Assembly (NCBI RefSeq): GCF_030272615.1
Contig: NC_081406.1
Coordinates: 245,513,218 to 245,577,217, forward strand
Length of the DNA: 64,000 bases
Direction of reading: 5' to 3'
From: Cryptomeria japonica
Taxonomy: Eukaryota; Streptophyta; Pinopsida; Cupressales; Cupressaceae
This document shows, piece by piece, positions 1 to 10,062 of the stretch (position 1 is the stretch's first letter; each line of letters opens with the position of its first letter). The notes beneath the pieces are model-generated. The model had not been told where the DNA came from, searched no databases, and was given only the letters and a program-made list of their open reading frames with translations. The translations under genes were made by a program, and so were the position numbers.

Positions 1-2
1 AT

Positions 3-2474
3 ATCTGGAAAGCATATGATAGAGTTGACAGGTCCTTCCTTTTGGCTGTGCTAGCCAAGTTTGGGTTTAGTAAGTCATGGATTAAGTGGATTTCCAGCAT
101 GGTTTCACAGTTTTTTGCTTTGGTTTTAGTTAATGGTAGTCCCTAAGGTTTCTTTCCTACCTCGCGGGGTATTCGACAAGGGGATCCCATATCCCCTTTT
201 CTTTTCATTTTAATGGCAGAAGTTCTCGGTCGCTCGATTGCTCAAAAGCGTTCTCACAGGTTGTGGAAAGGTATTGAGATTTCTCGTGGGGTGGAACCAA
301 CAACTCATTCCCAGTTTTCTGACAATACGTGTATTTTTGGTGTGGCCTCCATGCAAGAAGAATCAGTGATGAAAAAAGTGTTGAACAAATTTAGTTGGGC
401 TACTGGGCAAGAGATAAATTGGTAAAAATCAGAGATTTTTTTCTTCCACACTGAAGCTGGGTCACAGAGGTCTTTAGCCAGACCTTTTGGGATTATAATT
501 GGTCATCTACGTGGGAAATTCCTTGGAACGCTGCTCTTTGCTGGAGCAGGTAAGGCAAAGATTTGGAAAGGGCTTCTTGATGGTTGCATTGCAAAAATGG
601 AGGGCTGGAAAAGCAAGTGGCTCACTTTGGCTGGTCGCCTTCTGATGTTGAAGACAACGATTTCAAAAATGCCAATTTTCTCTATGGCTTGTTTTAAACT
701 CCCAAGCATGATCATTAAGAATATTCAACAGAAAATGAGAAAATTTATGTGGAACGGTAGTCAAGATTAGGACAAAATTCCATTGATGGCATGGGACAGA
801 TTGTGTAAACCCAAAGGGGGAGGAGGTGCAAGGCTCCACAACTGGAAGTTAATTAATGAATCCATGGGGGAAAAGTTAGTGTGGCAGATGTACAACAAGT
901 CAGAGCAGAGATGGGTTCGTATTCTTCAAGCTAAGTATTTGGATTGTGGAGACAGGGAGAGGATTCTCACAATTGAAAATCCCCCAAGAGGATCAGATAT
1001 GTGGAACTTTCTGGAGAATTGCAGGAGTTTGATTACTAATCACCTTACTTGGTGGATTGGAGATGGACGTAGGGCAAGTTTCTGGCAAGATTCATGGGAC
1101 GGTTGCCCATCTTTGGATACCGAGGTATCTCAATGGATTATTCTTAAGACTGCTCAACATTGGGGAACCAAGGTGAGTGATTTTCTAGCTCAAGAACCTT
1201 CTGAATTAGGTCAGCATATGAACTGGAAGGATCCCCGTGATTTGGACTTGGAGGAGGCGGATGAAAGGCTGCTGAGGAATATCCTTGGTAGTAGAGCAGT
1301 GATGTGTTCTAGGGATGATGATGAAATAATTTGGTGTGGTGCTAAGTGTGGCAGTTACTCTGTCAAATTGAGGTATTCTCTGCTGGAGGCAGAAGGCAGG
1401 AAGATGGATTAGGAAGTTAAGGTTTGCTGGAGTAAAGAGTGTTTACTGAAAGCTGGTGCCTTCTCTTGGCTGGTAGGTAACAAGTGGATCCTGACTGGAG
1501 ATAGACTAAAGAGAATGGGGTTTGAAGGCCCTTTTCATTGTGTGCTTTGCAAGAAGGAGGAGGAAGAGGTGGATCATCTCCTGCTGAATTGTGAATTTTC
1601 CCATGAAGCTTGGCATTTTGGGTTGCAAAGGTTGAGTTGGAAGGGACCAATGGCAGGGAACTTGTGCGATTGGCTAGAATCATGGCCAACTTTGTGTAAG
1701 TCCTCAGTCATTGTTGCTATCTAGAAGATAATGCCTTCTATTGTAATGTGGGAAGTCTGGAAAGAATAGAACCAAAGATTGTTTGAGGATAAAGCGGAAG
1801 CTATGGATCATTTTCTGATCAGACTGGAGAGGGCCATTTTAGAATTAGTCTCTAATGCTGGTTCCCAGGTTAACCTGACAAAGACTCCCTTCACTTAGTT
1901 TGATGTTGGAATTTTGGTGAGTTGGCCTTTGATTAAGTTTAGGCATGTTAATGGGCTTTTTAGGGCTAATCCTCACAGGAAGAGCGACAAAAGTCAGGAG
2001 TGGGCTCCGCCAGAGAAGGGATGGATCAAGGTCAATTTTGATGGGGCCTCTAGGGGGAACCCTGGGACCTTTGGGGTAGGGGTCATTGCTCGTAATGAGT
2101 GTGGAAGTGTTCTAGCTTATGGAGCTAAGAGGTTGGTGGATGGGACGAACAATGAAGCTGAGTGCCAAGCGGCTATTGAAGCCATTCTTTTGGCTAAGAG
2201 ATTGGAAGTGAAGAAGCTCCATCTTGAGGGAGATTCTCAGATTATGCTGAATGGGATTGCCAAGGGTTGGATGGAGGCCTGGCATCTAGACAAACATATC
2301 AGAAGGATGAATCTCCTTCTGGGTGGGTTTGATGATTTTAAGATTTCACATGTCCTCAGGGAAGCAAACTTTGAGGCAGATAAGCTCTCGAATGTCAGAG
2401 CTAATGGTTCTTTGGATAGAAACTTTAATTTATTTGAGGATTTGCGGAATGTGTGTCCTCTTGAATTTGGTTGA
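3..2474 (+). pseudogene. LINE ORF2 remnant: reverse transcriptase, zf-RVT, RNase H
   Basis: This would copy LINE RNA into DNA at a nicked target. RT motif A (AYDRV) lies at about 15-29, and the RQGDP motif follows at about 165-190. The catalytic YADD box at 315-326 is changed to FSDN, losing the second aspartate. An RT thumb region follows, then a zinc-finger-like block (CVLCKKEEEEVDHLLLNC) at about 1540-1595. The RNase H domain at about 2025-2420 keeps all four acidic positions: D (2040), E (2160), the D of GDS (about 2232) and the D of EAD (about 2379). Seven in-frame stops (144, 423, 768, 1410, 1722, 1767, 1896) interrupt it, but I find no frameshift over 2.47 kb. Several stops fit tryptophan TGG changed to TAG. 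Confidence 0.85.
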
Positions 2475-3742
2475 GTGTGTTTAGGAAGCAATAGCGAACC
2501 CGAGTTGTGATTTTGATTTTGGAGATTTTTTCTTGATTCTGGAGTAGAGGGAAGTGATGTTTCATGTGGCTTGTGTCATTCGATCTGGTCGTAAGTAGTA
2601 AGGGTGGCATAAGTATGATGGTGATTGCATCGGGTGGCTGATCAGTTGATGATGCTTGGTTTGAGGTGTTACGTGTAGAGTAATTATTTCTTGATGTGGC
2701 GCTGGCTATTTTAGGGCCTTGTCCTTTGGTTTTCTGGCACTTTGCAGTGGTTGGTTTGGGCTTTGTTTGTGAATGCAAGTTGTGAAAGATAGAGTGGGGA
2801 AGGATGGAAGCCAATTTCTTCCTGTCTATAGACAGATAAATTCTTGCATTCCATGGTTCAATTTCATGCAATCATTTGATGAATGTTTTTAGGGTTGATG
2901 GAGAAGTGTTTTGGAGGGCCGTGCGCTTGATGGTGGGGGAAGAGTTTTTGGTTTCTGAATGCCAACCACACACAAACCTAGACATCTCATCTTTGTTTGT
3001 GGCATTGGCCCTGATGGTGGGCAGTTCGACTGAAGAGGTGTTGTGAGTGATGATATTGGTGATCAGACCTAAATGGTCGGGAGGGTTGGAGTATGTGGTG
3101 GCTCGGGCTGAGATAGGCAAAGGTCTGAGAATGGTGGAAGGACCGTGGCAGCTGTTGGGTGAGGAAATGGGCAATTTCAACCGTTGGTGGTTTGGTCGGC
3201 TTCCCAACCTATGGATGCTCAGATGCAGGATGCAAGTAAGGGGTGGAGGGATGTTGTGAAGTTTGTGCAGGAGCTGGGAACAGTGGAAAGAGCTAAAGTG
3301 CATGGAAAAAAGACCCCAATTAAGTTAGAGGCTCCATTGGATGTTGATGGGCGACCACTGGTCTGTCATCAAATCCCTCAGAAGTGAGAAAAGGTGGTGG
3401 AGCGCAGTTCTTTTCAAGGTGGAAGGTCGGGAACCATGCCAGGTGGCGGGCGAGAGACTCATGTGGCAAGTCCTAGTTAGGGCATCCCTAATTTCTCAAG
3501 GGAAGAGGCCCTTGGTTGGTTTCATTAGGCTGGTCTCATGGGGGTGGTGGAATGTGGGTGGGGAAGTATTTTTGAATGGTTTGTTTTTTGAGATGGTAGG
3601 CCATGTAGGTCTAGTGTCCTTCTTAGGTTTTGCTGGTTTTGTAGGGGCGAGACCCCATGTAGTTGCTTGCTGATGAACAACTTTAAATTATGTAATCTCT
3701 TTTTAAGTAATATAAATCTATCTTGGTTAACAATCAAAAACA
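2475..3742 (+). other. LINE 3' untranslated region
   Basis: There is no coding signal that continues from ORF2. The stretch is G/T-rich on the plus strand and ends in a T/A-rich segment (AAATTATGTAATCTC, then TTTTAAGTAATATAAATC) of the kind that closes plant L1 3' UTRs. Short open frames here on either strand have no recognisable motif and I do not call them genes. Confidence 0.6.
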
Positions 3743-3746
3743 AAAT

Positions 3747-4276
3747 GGTCTTTGTTCGGAGGGCATAACTTTTTATTGAATCGTTTAATCTAAAAAAATA
3801 TGGGATATGTTGTTTCAAACCAAGTTTTCTATATTTTTATTGGAGAGATTTGCCTAATTTTATCTGGTTTGAAATTTATGAATGCCAGAGTAGACTACTA
3901 TCATTTTGCTTGTTCTTCTATGACAGTAAAAAAGGGTCTCTATTTGGGGGGTATAACTATTTATTAAACTGTTGGATCTAAACAAATTTTGGATATGTTG
4001 TTTAAGACCAAGTGTTATGCATTCTCACCAGAGACATTTGCATAATTATGTGTTTTTGGAAAGTTATGAATGAAAGAGTGCAGTATTATGATTTTACTTG
4101 TTCTTCTGTGAGAGTAAAAAATAGTCTCTGCTCGGAGGGTATAATTTTTTATTAAACTGTTGGATCTAAACAAAGTTTTTATATATTGTTTCAAAACAAG
4201 TTTTCTATGTTTTCACCGAAGCGATTTGCCTACATTTGTCTAGTTTGAAAGTTATAAATGATAGAGTGCAGTACTA
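3747..4276. repeat. Tandem repeat, 188-bp period, about 2.8 copies
   Basis: Three consecutive diverged copies start at about 3747, 3935 and 4123. Each opens with GGTCTYTRYTYGG followed by a GGGTATAACT-like box, continues through TTAAACTGTTGGATCTAAAC, and closes with GAATGANAGAGTGCAGTA and a CTTGTTCTTCTRTGA segment. The spacing is 188 bp both times. The last copy stops at about 4276, near the start of the next element. I do not recognise the family. The period is in the range of nucleosome-length satellites, but three copies is a very short array. Confidence 0.8.
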
Positions 4277-4389
4277 TCGAAACTATAATAACTAGGATAG
4301 TCATAAAGAAAGGAAATTCTTGTTAGATTAGTTTAATTTATAGTTTGCATGCTAAAATTTTCTTTTGATGATTTTTTTTATGTTATTTT

Positions 4390-6600
4390 GGCAACTAATT
4401 TTGGGCTTTTAATATTTGCAAGTTCACTTGGCAAAGAATTCAATCATTAAACATACACTTGCCAAAGATTATAAACTTGAACTACTGATATCTTTATTTT
4501 GCAGGTTGCCTCAGGAGATACAAACAAATATTCCATCTTCTTAATATTTTTAGGAACACTTAAATTTCTATAAGGGAAAGAAATTTGTTTTATGTGTTTT
4601 TGGGAAAAATATAGAGTAGGAGAGTATGCTCTTGTCCATTTGGACAATCAGAAATCTAGACCTTGAAGATTTTTATTTATTTTTCTATTAGAGTTCAAGA
4701 TTTGTTGATACCTTTAGAGGGCCTGCCTCCAGAGAAGCCCCTAAGGCTCGGTGAGAGGGAACGACCCAAGTGAGTCCGACCAAAGCCAGGAATCCAACTC
4801 ACTATAATAAAACACTTCTGGGGTGAAAGTCCCAGGAGACAGAATAATTGGTGACACTGCTTCATTAAGGAGTGTGTCATGCTGAGCATCTTGCAGGGCC
4901 TTGCGGTCTAAATCATGCTTGCGTAATTACATGGTTTCAACATCCTACTAGGTTTAATAATCCAAATCACGCTTGTGTGATACTCTGGCGGTCCTTCTGA
5001 ACAAAACCCTTACTATAAACTCTAGATTAGAAGCTACCTGACTCACCTTCAAAAGGAGGATAATATTTATGCAAGGGGATAGCTGGTTTTCCCCCCAAGA
5101 TTAATCACCATATCGTACCCCCATTAGTGTTTGGAGTCTGCTAACATGGTGTTGAGAATCCATTGAGTGAGACTCAGTGGCCATATTTTGATTAGCTATT
5201 GGGTGTGTGCCTAGGTTCCAGGTAAAGGTTTTCCTTCTCAACCAACATCCATAGGGTTAGCGTGTTGTGCTTGTTATAATTTTAGACCTACTATTTGCTA
5301 TGCTTTTCTTCCCTCAAAACAATTGAAACAAAACTTCAAGACAATCAAAAACATCAAACTGAAACTGAAAGACAAAGTGAAAACCAAGTCAGTGATCAAA
5401 ACTTTGTTAAAACTTGTCCTCGGTTAGTCCTAGGTCGTACGAGCCAACAACAAGTCAGTGTTTTGTCATTCTGGTCAGAATTAAACTCATATGAACAAAC
5501 ATCACTATTGCCAAATTTTCATTCTAATCAAAAGGTCCTCGTACGAGTTAGAGAAGCAACTCGTACAAATCTATGTATCCATCGTCTGACCCCGAAAGTT
5601 ACTTGTTTGGGTCTCATACTCTGTTGTGCGTTCTTAAGTCCTGAAAGCAGTTAGTATCCTAGAGTAGACCTTTGTTGTCCTCGTTGTCCAAACATCCTCT
5701 TGTCTGCCATAGTTAGTATCCATGTCTGATCAAGCGTCAATATCTCGTATGTCCAATCCTCAAGTGTTGAGAAGAAGAAGCCTAAATTCAGAGGCTAAAC
5801 TGAAAAAGAAGCATCCTAGTCCTAGTCAAATCTATGAGAGGAGAAAGTTTTTATACATAAAACCGTCAACTTTTCTTGTTGCATAGGGTGTTCCTGAGAC
5901 ATATGCGGTTATACCTTAAAGGGAAATCTAATGAATTTGATGAAGAACCCCTGAGAAGTAGGGCTTTTGTATAGAAATCTGCATTCAACTATCACTTAAA
6001 CAAGGAAGGGAAGATCAATCCCGCTCTATTTCTAGAAGTTTGCATCACTTACAACAAGGCTCAACCTGAACCTCCAACCCCTGAGAGAGAGAAAGAAGTC
6101 GATTCACCCTTCATAGGATAATAATTCTACTAAGATAACTACCTTGTCCACTTTTGTGTCGAAATTTTGTCTGTCTAATCTTAGTCTCTGTTAAGCTCAT
6201 TGATCTTCATTCTTCAACGACAAACATAGAATTAAACTAAGAAAAATTGGATCTCAAGCAAAACGCTTCTTGATAACACAACCTTGTGGTAGTGCTATGC
6301 GATTTGTCTGTCATGTCCTAGATAGCTCATCAATCAATCATCAAATCAAACCTCGCTCTTCTTGATCATCTTAAGTCACATCTTAAATGGGATAGATCTT
6401 TCTCGAAACCAGATTTTGACCTCATCTCTTTATCTGAACATCACCTTGAACAAACTAGCTCTAATTCAATCTTGAGTTATGCATTACCTCCTATATCAGT
6501 AACATCAATTGTAAATGCTTGTTCAAACCAGAAGTTCTCATAAGAAAGTTGATGAAAGTAAGGACAACCTTTTTCATTACAAACTAATCCATTCTTGCAA
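4390..6600 (+). other. Tat-1 5' leader (untranslated) with TCGTACGAG palindromes
   Basis: The segment to about 5300 aligns by eye with element A's leader, so it is the transcribed region between primer-binding site and gag. Palindromic CGTACGAG words occur at 5436-5443 and 5538-5547 (full CTCGTACGAG), with a half site at 5560-5566; the same word recurs in element A's leader. The rest (5650-6600) carries the ORF remnant described separately and low-complexity CATC/ATCAA-rich sequence. Confidence 0.55.
5722..6121 (+). pseudogene. Unrecognised small ORF remnant in Tat-1 leader
   Basis: An ATG at 5722 opens about 52 codons (starting MSDQASISRMSNPQVLRRRS), basic and serine-rich, to a stop near 5885. 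After a frame change an acidic stretch containing KSNEFDEEPLRSRAF and HLNKEGKINPALFLEV continues to a stop near 6119. I cannot assign a family. It may be the degraded N-terminal part of gag or an accessory leader ORF. Calling it coding rests only on residue composition. Confidence 0.25.
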
Positions 6601-6622
6601 ATCAAAACTATCATAAATATCC

Positions 6623-7465
6623 ATGGCTACCTTGGCCCAACAAATTCAAGATCTCAAGCAAGAAATATATGAAATTCAAGCCCAACAAAAAGATTCAATG
6701 ACCCCTCTTGAGATAGAATTTCATGATATCAAGAACACCAGACTTCAAGAAATACTAAAATAATTATATAAGATGGAACATAAATTAAATGAAAATCAAA
6801 AGCCAAGTCTCATACAAGATCACAAGACACCTTCACCAAGACAAAAAGACATTTCCTCAAAGTATCCCCTAGATAGGCAGTTCACACCTTTGGGGCAATC
6901 TATTGAGTCAGATTTGGAAGAGATTCTTAAGCATAATCTTATCATATTTCCTAACAAGACCCCATAGGGATGTGAATTTTTGAGTAATTATTTTGCATAT
7001 CATAGGCATAACAAACATAAGACTTCAATGTGCATGGAATTAAAACATAAAATTAAAGACCTCCTTGATGATAGTGCTATTGAAATTGAAGATCCTAATA
7101 ATTCACCTAAGAAGAAACTAGATGTCATTACTAAGCATGATCAAAATTATGAACTTGTGTCTAGCAATAGCCCACATCTAGCCTCCATACCTTCCATGAT
7201 GCCTCCATCTCCTAAGGCTTCTCAACAACAATCCATACCATATTACTTGAATAATGAGCCTAATGATGAAACTTTTCATGTTGACCCTCAAGGGCTATCT
7301 CCTATGGAAATCCAAGCTAATCCCAATTTTGATACAAGTTCCTCACATGATTTAAAAATCCCAAATCCTATTCCATCATGCACTCCAATTCCAAACATTC
7401 CCACTCTAGAGAGTCCCATCCAAAATGCCTCCCCATCATGCAAAAACATGAACACCTTCCAATAA
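6623..7465 (+). pseudogene. Tat-1 gag stub with CCHC-like knuckle
   Basis: The frame starts with an ATG at 6623 (MATLAQQIQDLKQEIYEIQA), a short coiled coil as in plant gypsy gag N-termini. Stops at 6761 and 6965 interrupt it. The block containing RQFTPLGQSIESDLEEIL corresponds to the FTNIGEPLGSAFKTLL block in element A's gag. The next block, with YHRHNKHKTSMCMELKHKI, corresponds to A's FHRNKGHHTNNCQRLKHVV. The central gag core seen in A (the LFPKSLSG...WFSKLP region) is absent, so this is an internally deleted gag. A Pro/Ser-rich tail runs on to the stop at 7463. Confidence 0.6.
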
Positions 7466-7505
7466 TCATCCATGCATATCAACAATATTACCTCTTTTTT
7501 TAGAA

Positions 7506-10062
7506 ATGGCTTCATGTGAAGAGGATAGTCTGAAAAATGAAAAAACAAGTCCTATCATAAAAAAAGATCAAGACACCAAAACTCTCCAATCCTATCCAAT
7601 GGTTGAAAAAGATCCCACCTCCCTAGAATCCCATGATGATCCCTTTATACCTTTCCATTTCTTCCAAGATGAACTCCTTACATCTCAAGAGAAAAACATC
7701 TTTCCAAATCCCATTCCTAATACACTTGTAGCGTCCTAAAATTGTGACACTTGCAATTTCGACTGCATTTGGGTCTTCATGATGGCGGCGCAACATTGAA
7801 CCTGAATGGAGACCCCGAAACCTGCTTGCGACATCAAAAACTACATATTTCTGCACCTTGGCCTGATCCTTCCTTGCACCCTGCTATCCCGGGAGGTGGG
7901 ACCATGGCGCCCAATGCCCTGGTCCCTGGCCCTATTTTGGGCCCGGTCTCTTGTTGGGCATCGGGTCTTTAAGTTTGCAATTCGAAAAACAATGCTTCTA
8001 GGTCGGCCTAAGGTCGGGAAAATTAGTCTCTCAACCCTAATTGACAAGTATATAAACTACTTTTCCTCTCCTAGAAAGGGAGGAAGGAAGTAAGCAAGAG
8101 CAAGGCGCAAAAGCGATATTCAAACATACAAACATTCAAGCATTCCTTCAAGCAATTGAGTATTCTAAGTCTCCATTCAAGGCTAGGTGTTGCATTCAAG
8201 ACAAGGATTCAACCATTGAAGAGGAGATCACTTACAACATACAACATACAACATAATTACACCTTCGCATGTAAGAATACAAACATTCTTACAACAAGGT
8301 ATCAGTACTTGTTTACATTACAAACATTTACATTTACATCATTCTCATTTCTTGGTTAATTCCAAAACTGGGGTTTGACCTAAAGGCAAACCCCTAATCC
8401 CTAACCCCTCAATCGTCCTCTCTTTTCTGTGTGTAGGTTGCAGGTACGCGGCTGTAATTGAAGATCTGGAATCCTTGTGCAGAGACGAACAGATCCCCCT
8501 TCGTTTCGCGGATTTTTTGGAGGACCGTGTGCACTCCGGGCGCCATCGTCCCATCAACTTTCACTCAAATTTGCAGAATAGCATCGTCTCAACATTTTAC
8601 TGCTAATTTCAGGTCCGCAGCTTCATCCCGTGTCCCTATCTCTGTCTACAAGTGAATCTTTCTTACTTTACATGCATTCCTAGTTCAATCCTTCTATCTA
8701 CATTCTTTACAAAAGAGGGTATCCTTGATGTCTTAACCCTTGAAACTCATTTAGAATCCAGTCTTGCATTGTGTGAGATTGGATCTTGTGGATTTCAACC
8801 CCTCTTTTGAATGTAAAGTCTCTCCCAAGTGAAAACCGTCAACCCTAGTGTCCCTCCTTTCTCTCTCCTTGGAGTGGAGTGGGGGGAACAACTAGGGTTC
8901 ATTTTTTCTGCTTTACAACACTTCCTAAGCAAGATCATGATGCCTCTTCCACCTTTTCAAATGGTCCTATTCAAAATGAAGAGTCAAACACCCTTCCTAC
9001 TCTATCCAATGGTCCTCTTCCACGTCAGGATCAAAGTATCCCTTTATCTCCTTGTCATAATCCTCCATGTTCACCTTAAGGATCCATCATGCCTACAAAT
9101 CTCTCTCATGATCCTATCATCCCCTACATTCCACTTCCACCTCATAATGGACTCGCCTTTTCTTCCCAAAGCAAAGTGTATAAGTTAAAATATTTATAAA
9201 GGCAAAGGGGTAGATCTTCCCAAGCAAGAACCCCTTCATATTAAAGAAAATATTAAGGGTCATTGCCTCAGTGACATTCCTCAAGATGTTGGTATCCCTA
9301 CTAAACCAAAATCCAAATACATGCCTTTCCCTTTATCCCTTCCATCCACTTTAGGACCCTATATGCCTCTATTCCTTATGCATTATCAACAAAGGCATAC
9401 ATCTTTGAGCATCTTCCATCCATCCAAAATACCTCCATATCATTCTTATCCATTCATACATTCTTTTCCTTCTCCAAGCAATTTGAATGATAAGCATAAA
9501 AGTCATAAGTCAAGTAATCCACATGTATTCAAGGATCAACATGTCCCATCTAATCGACATGTCAAAACAAAGAAAAATATGATCCAAAAAGAAGAAGAAA
9601 AATCTAAAAGGACGCAAAGGCCCACTAATAAAAAGAAAGAAAAATCTTATATGGGTTCCTAAGGCACTTGTAGAAGCAATGCGTTTGAAGGAACTACAAA
9701 AGCATGAAAAATAAAAAACCATGTGGATCCCTAAGCGGGTGCTTGAAGCACAACAGTCTAAAGAAAAATGAAAATTGGAATCCAAAATTGGTGTTCCTCC
9801 ATCCAAACCTTCCAAATCTATTCCTCCATTACCTCCTTCATCCATTTTGGATCCTTATGCCCCAAAATCCCTAGTTGTTCCTCCATCCAAATCTCAAAAT
9901 CTGAGATCTACTTTTCCTCCATCACTCCACCCCTCAAGATTTGTGTCAATATTGATCCCACAAATATTTCCCTTCACTCATGCACCATCCTTTCAATATC
10001 TGATCGATTATCCAACACCTCTTTTTCACCCTCTCATCCCCCTTATCCAATCCTTTGCATAA
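7506..10062 (+). pseudogene. Long Pro/Ser/Lys-rich ORF remnant of Tat-1, function unknown
   Basis: Open segments at 7506-7726, 8923-9076, about 9200-9662 and about 9580-10062 share one composition (many P, S, K, H; motifs such as PPSKPSKS and LPSTLGPYMP) and seem to be one decayed reading frame. Across the solo LTR the frame rejoins exactly when the LTR and one ACACT copy are ignored. Around 9649-9760 a WVPK-type unit occurs twice (IWVPKALVEAMRLKELQ, then MWIPKRVLEAQQSKE). It sits where pol should be, yet has no pol motif. It could be an accessory ORF, captured sequence, or an extended gag tail. No family recognised. Confidence 0.45.
7727..8917 (+). repeat. Solo LTR, gypsy-like, 1191 bp, TSD ACACT
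   Basis: It begins TGTAGCGTCCTAAAATTG and ends TGCTTTACA (5'-TG...CA-3'). The direct repeat ACACT flanks it at 7722-7726 and 8918-8922. A TATATAAA box lies at 8049-8056. There is no internal domain or second LTR, so it is the recombination relic of a full element. TGTAGCGTCC-type starts are common among plant gypsy LTRs. It interrupts the Pro/Ser/Lys-rich ORF of Tat-1. Confidence 0.88.

Larger units (their letters stand above)
1..3742 (+). mobile_element. L1-type LINE, 3' part (RT, zinc finger, RNase H, 3' UTR)
   Basis: The window opens inside a non-LTR retrotransposon. One reading frame (codons starting at multiples of three) runs from base 3 to 2474 with LINE ORF2 features in the usual order: reverse transcriptase, a CCHC-like zf-RVT region, then a C-terminal RNase H. 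About 1.2 kb of untranslated sequence follows and ends in a T/A-rich stretch near 3700-3742 that looks like a LINE 3' end. The 5' half (ORF1, endonuclease) lies outside the window. Plant L1 elements with a C-terminal RNase H are a known group. The exact 3' boundary is inferred because no clean poly(A) is visible. Confidence 0.82.

Noticed and set aside
2425-3303. Minus-strand frames of 143-148 codons in the LINE 3' UTR
   Set aside because: No motif, overlapping a LINE coding end, and low-complexity composition.
3747-4276. Regular repeats as a CRISPR-like array
   Set aside because: The repeats are contiguous 188-bp units without unique spacers, in plant nuclear DNA.
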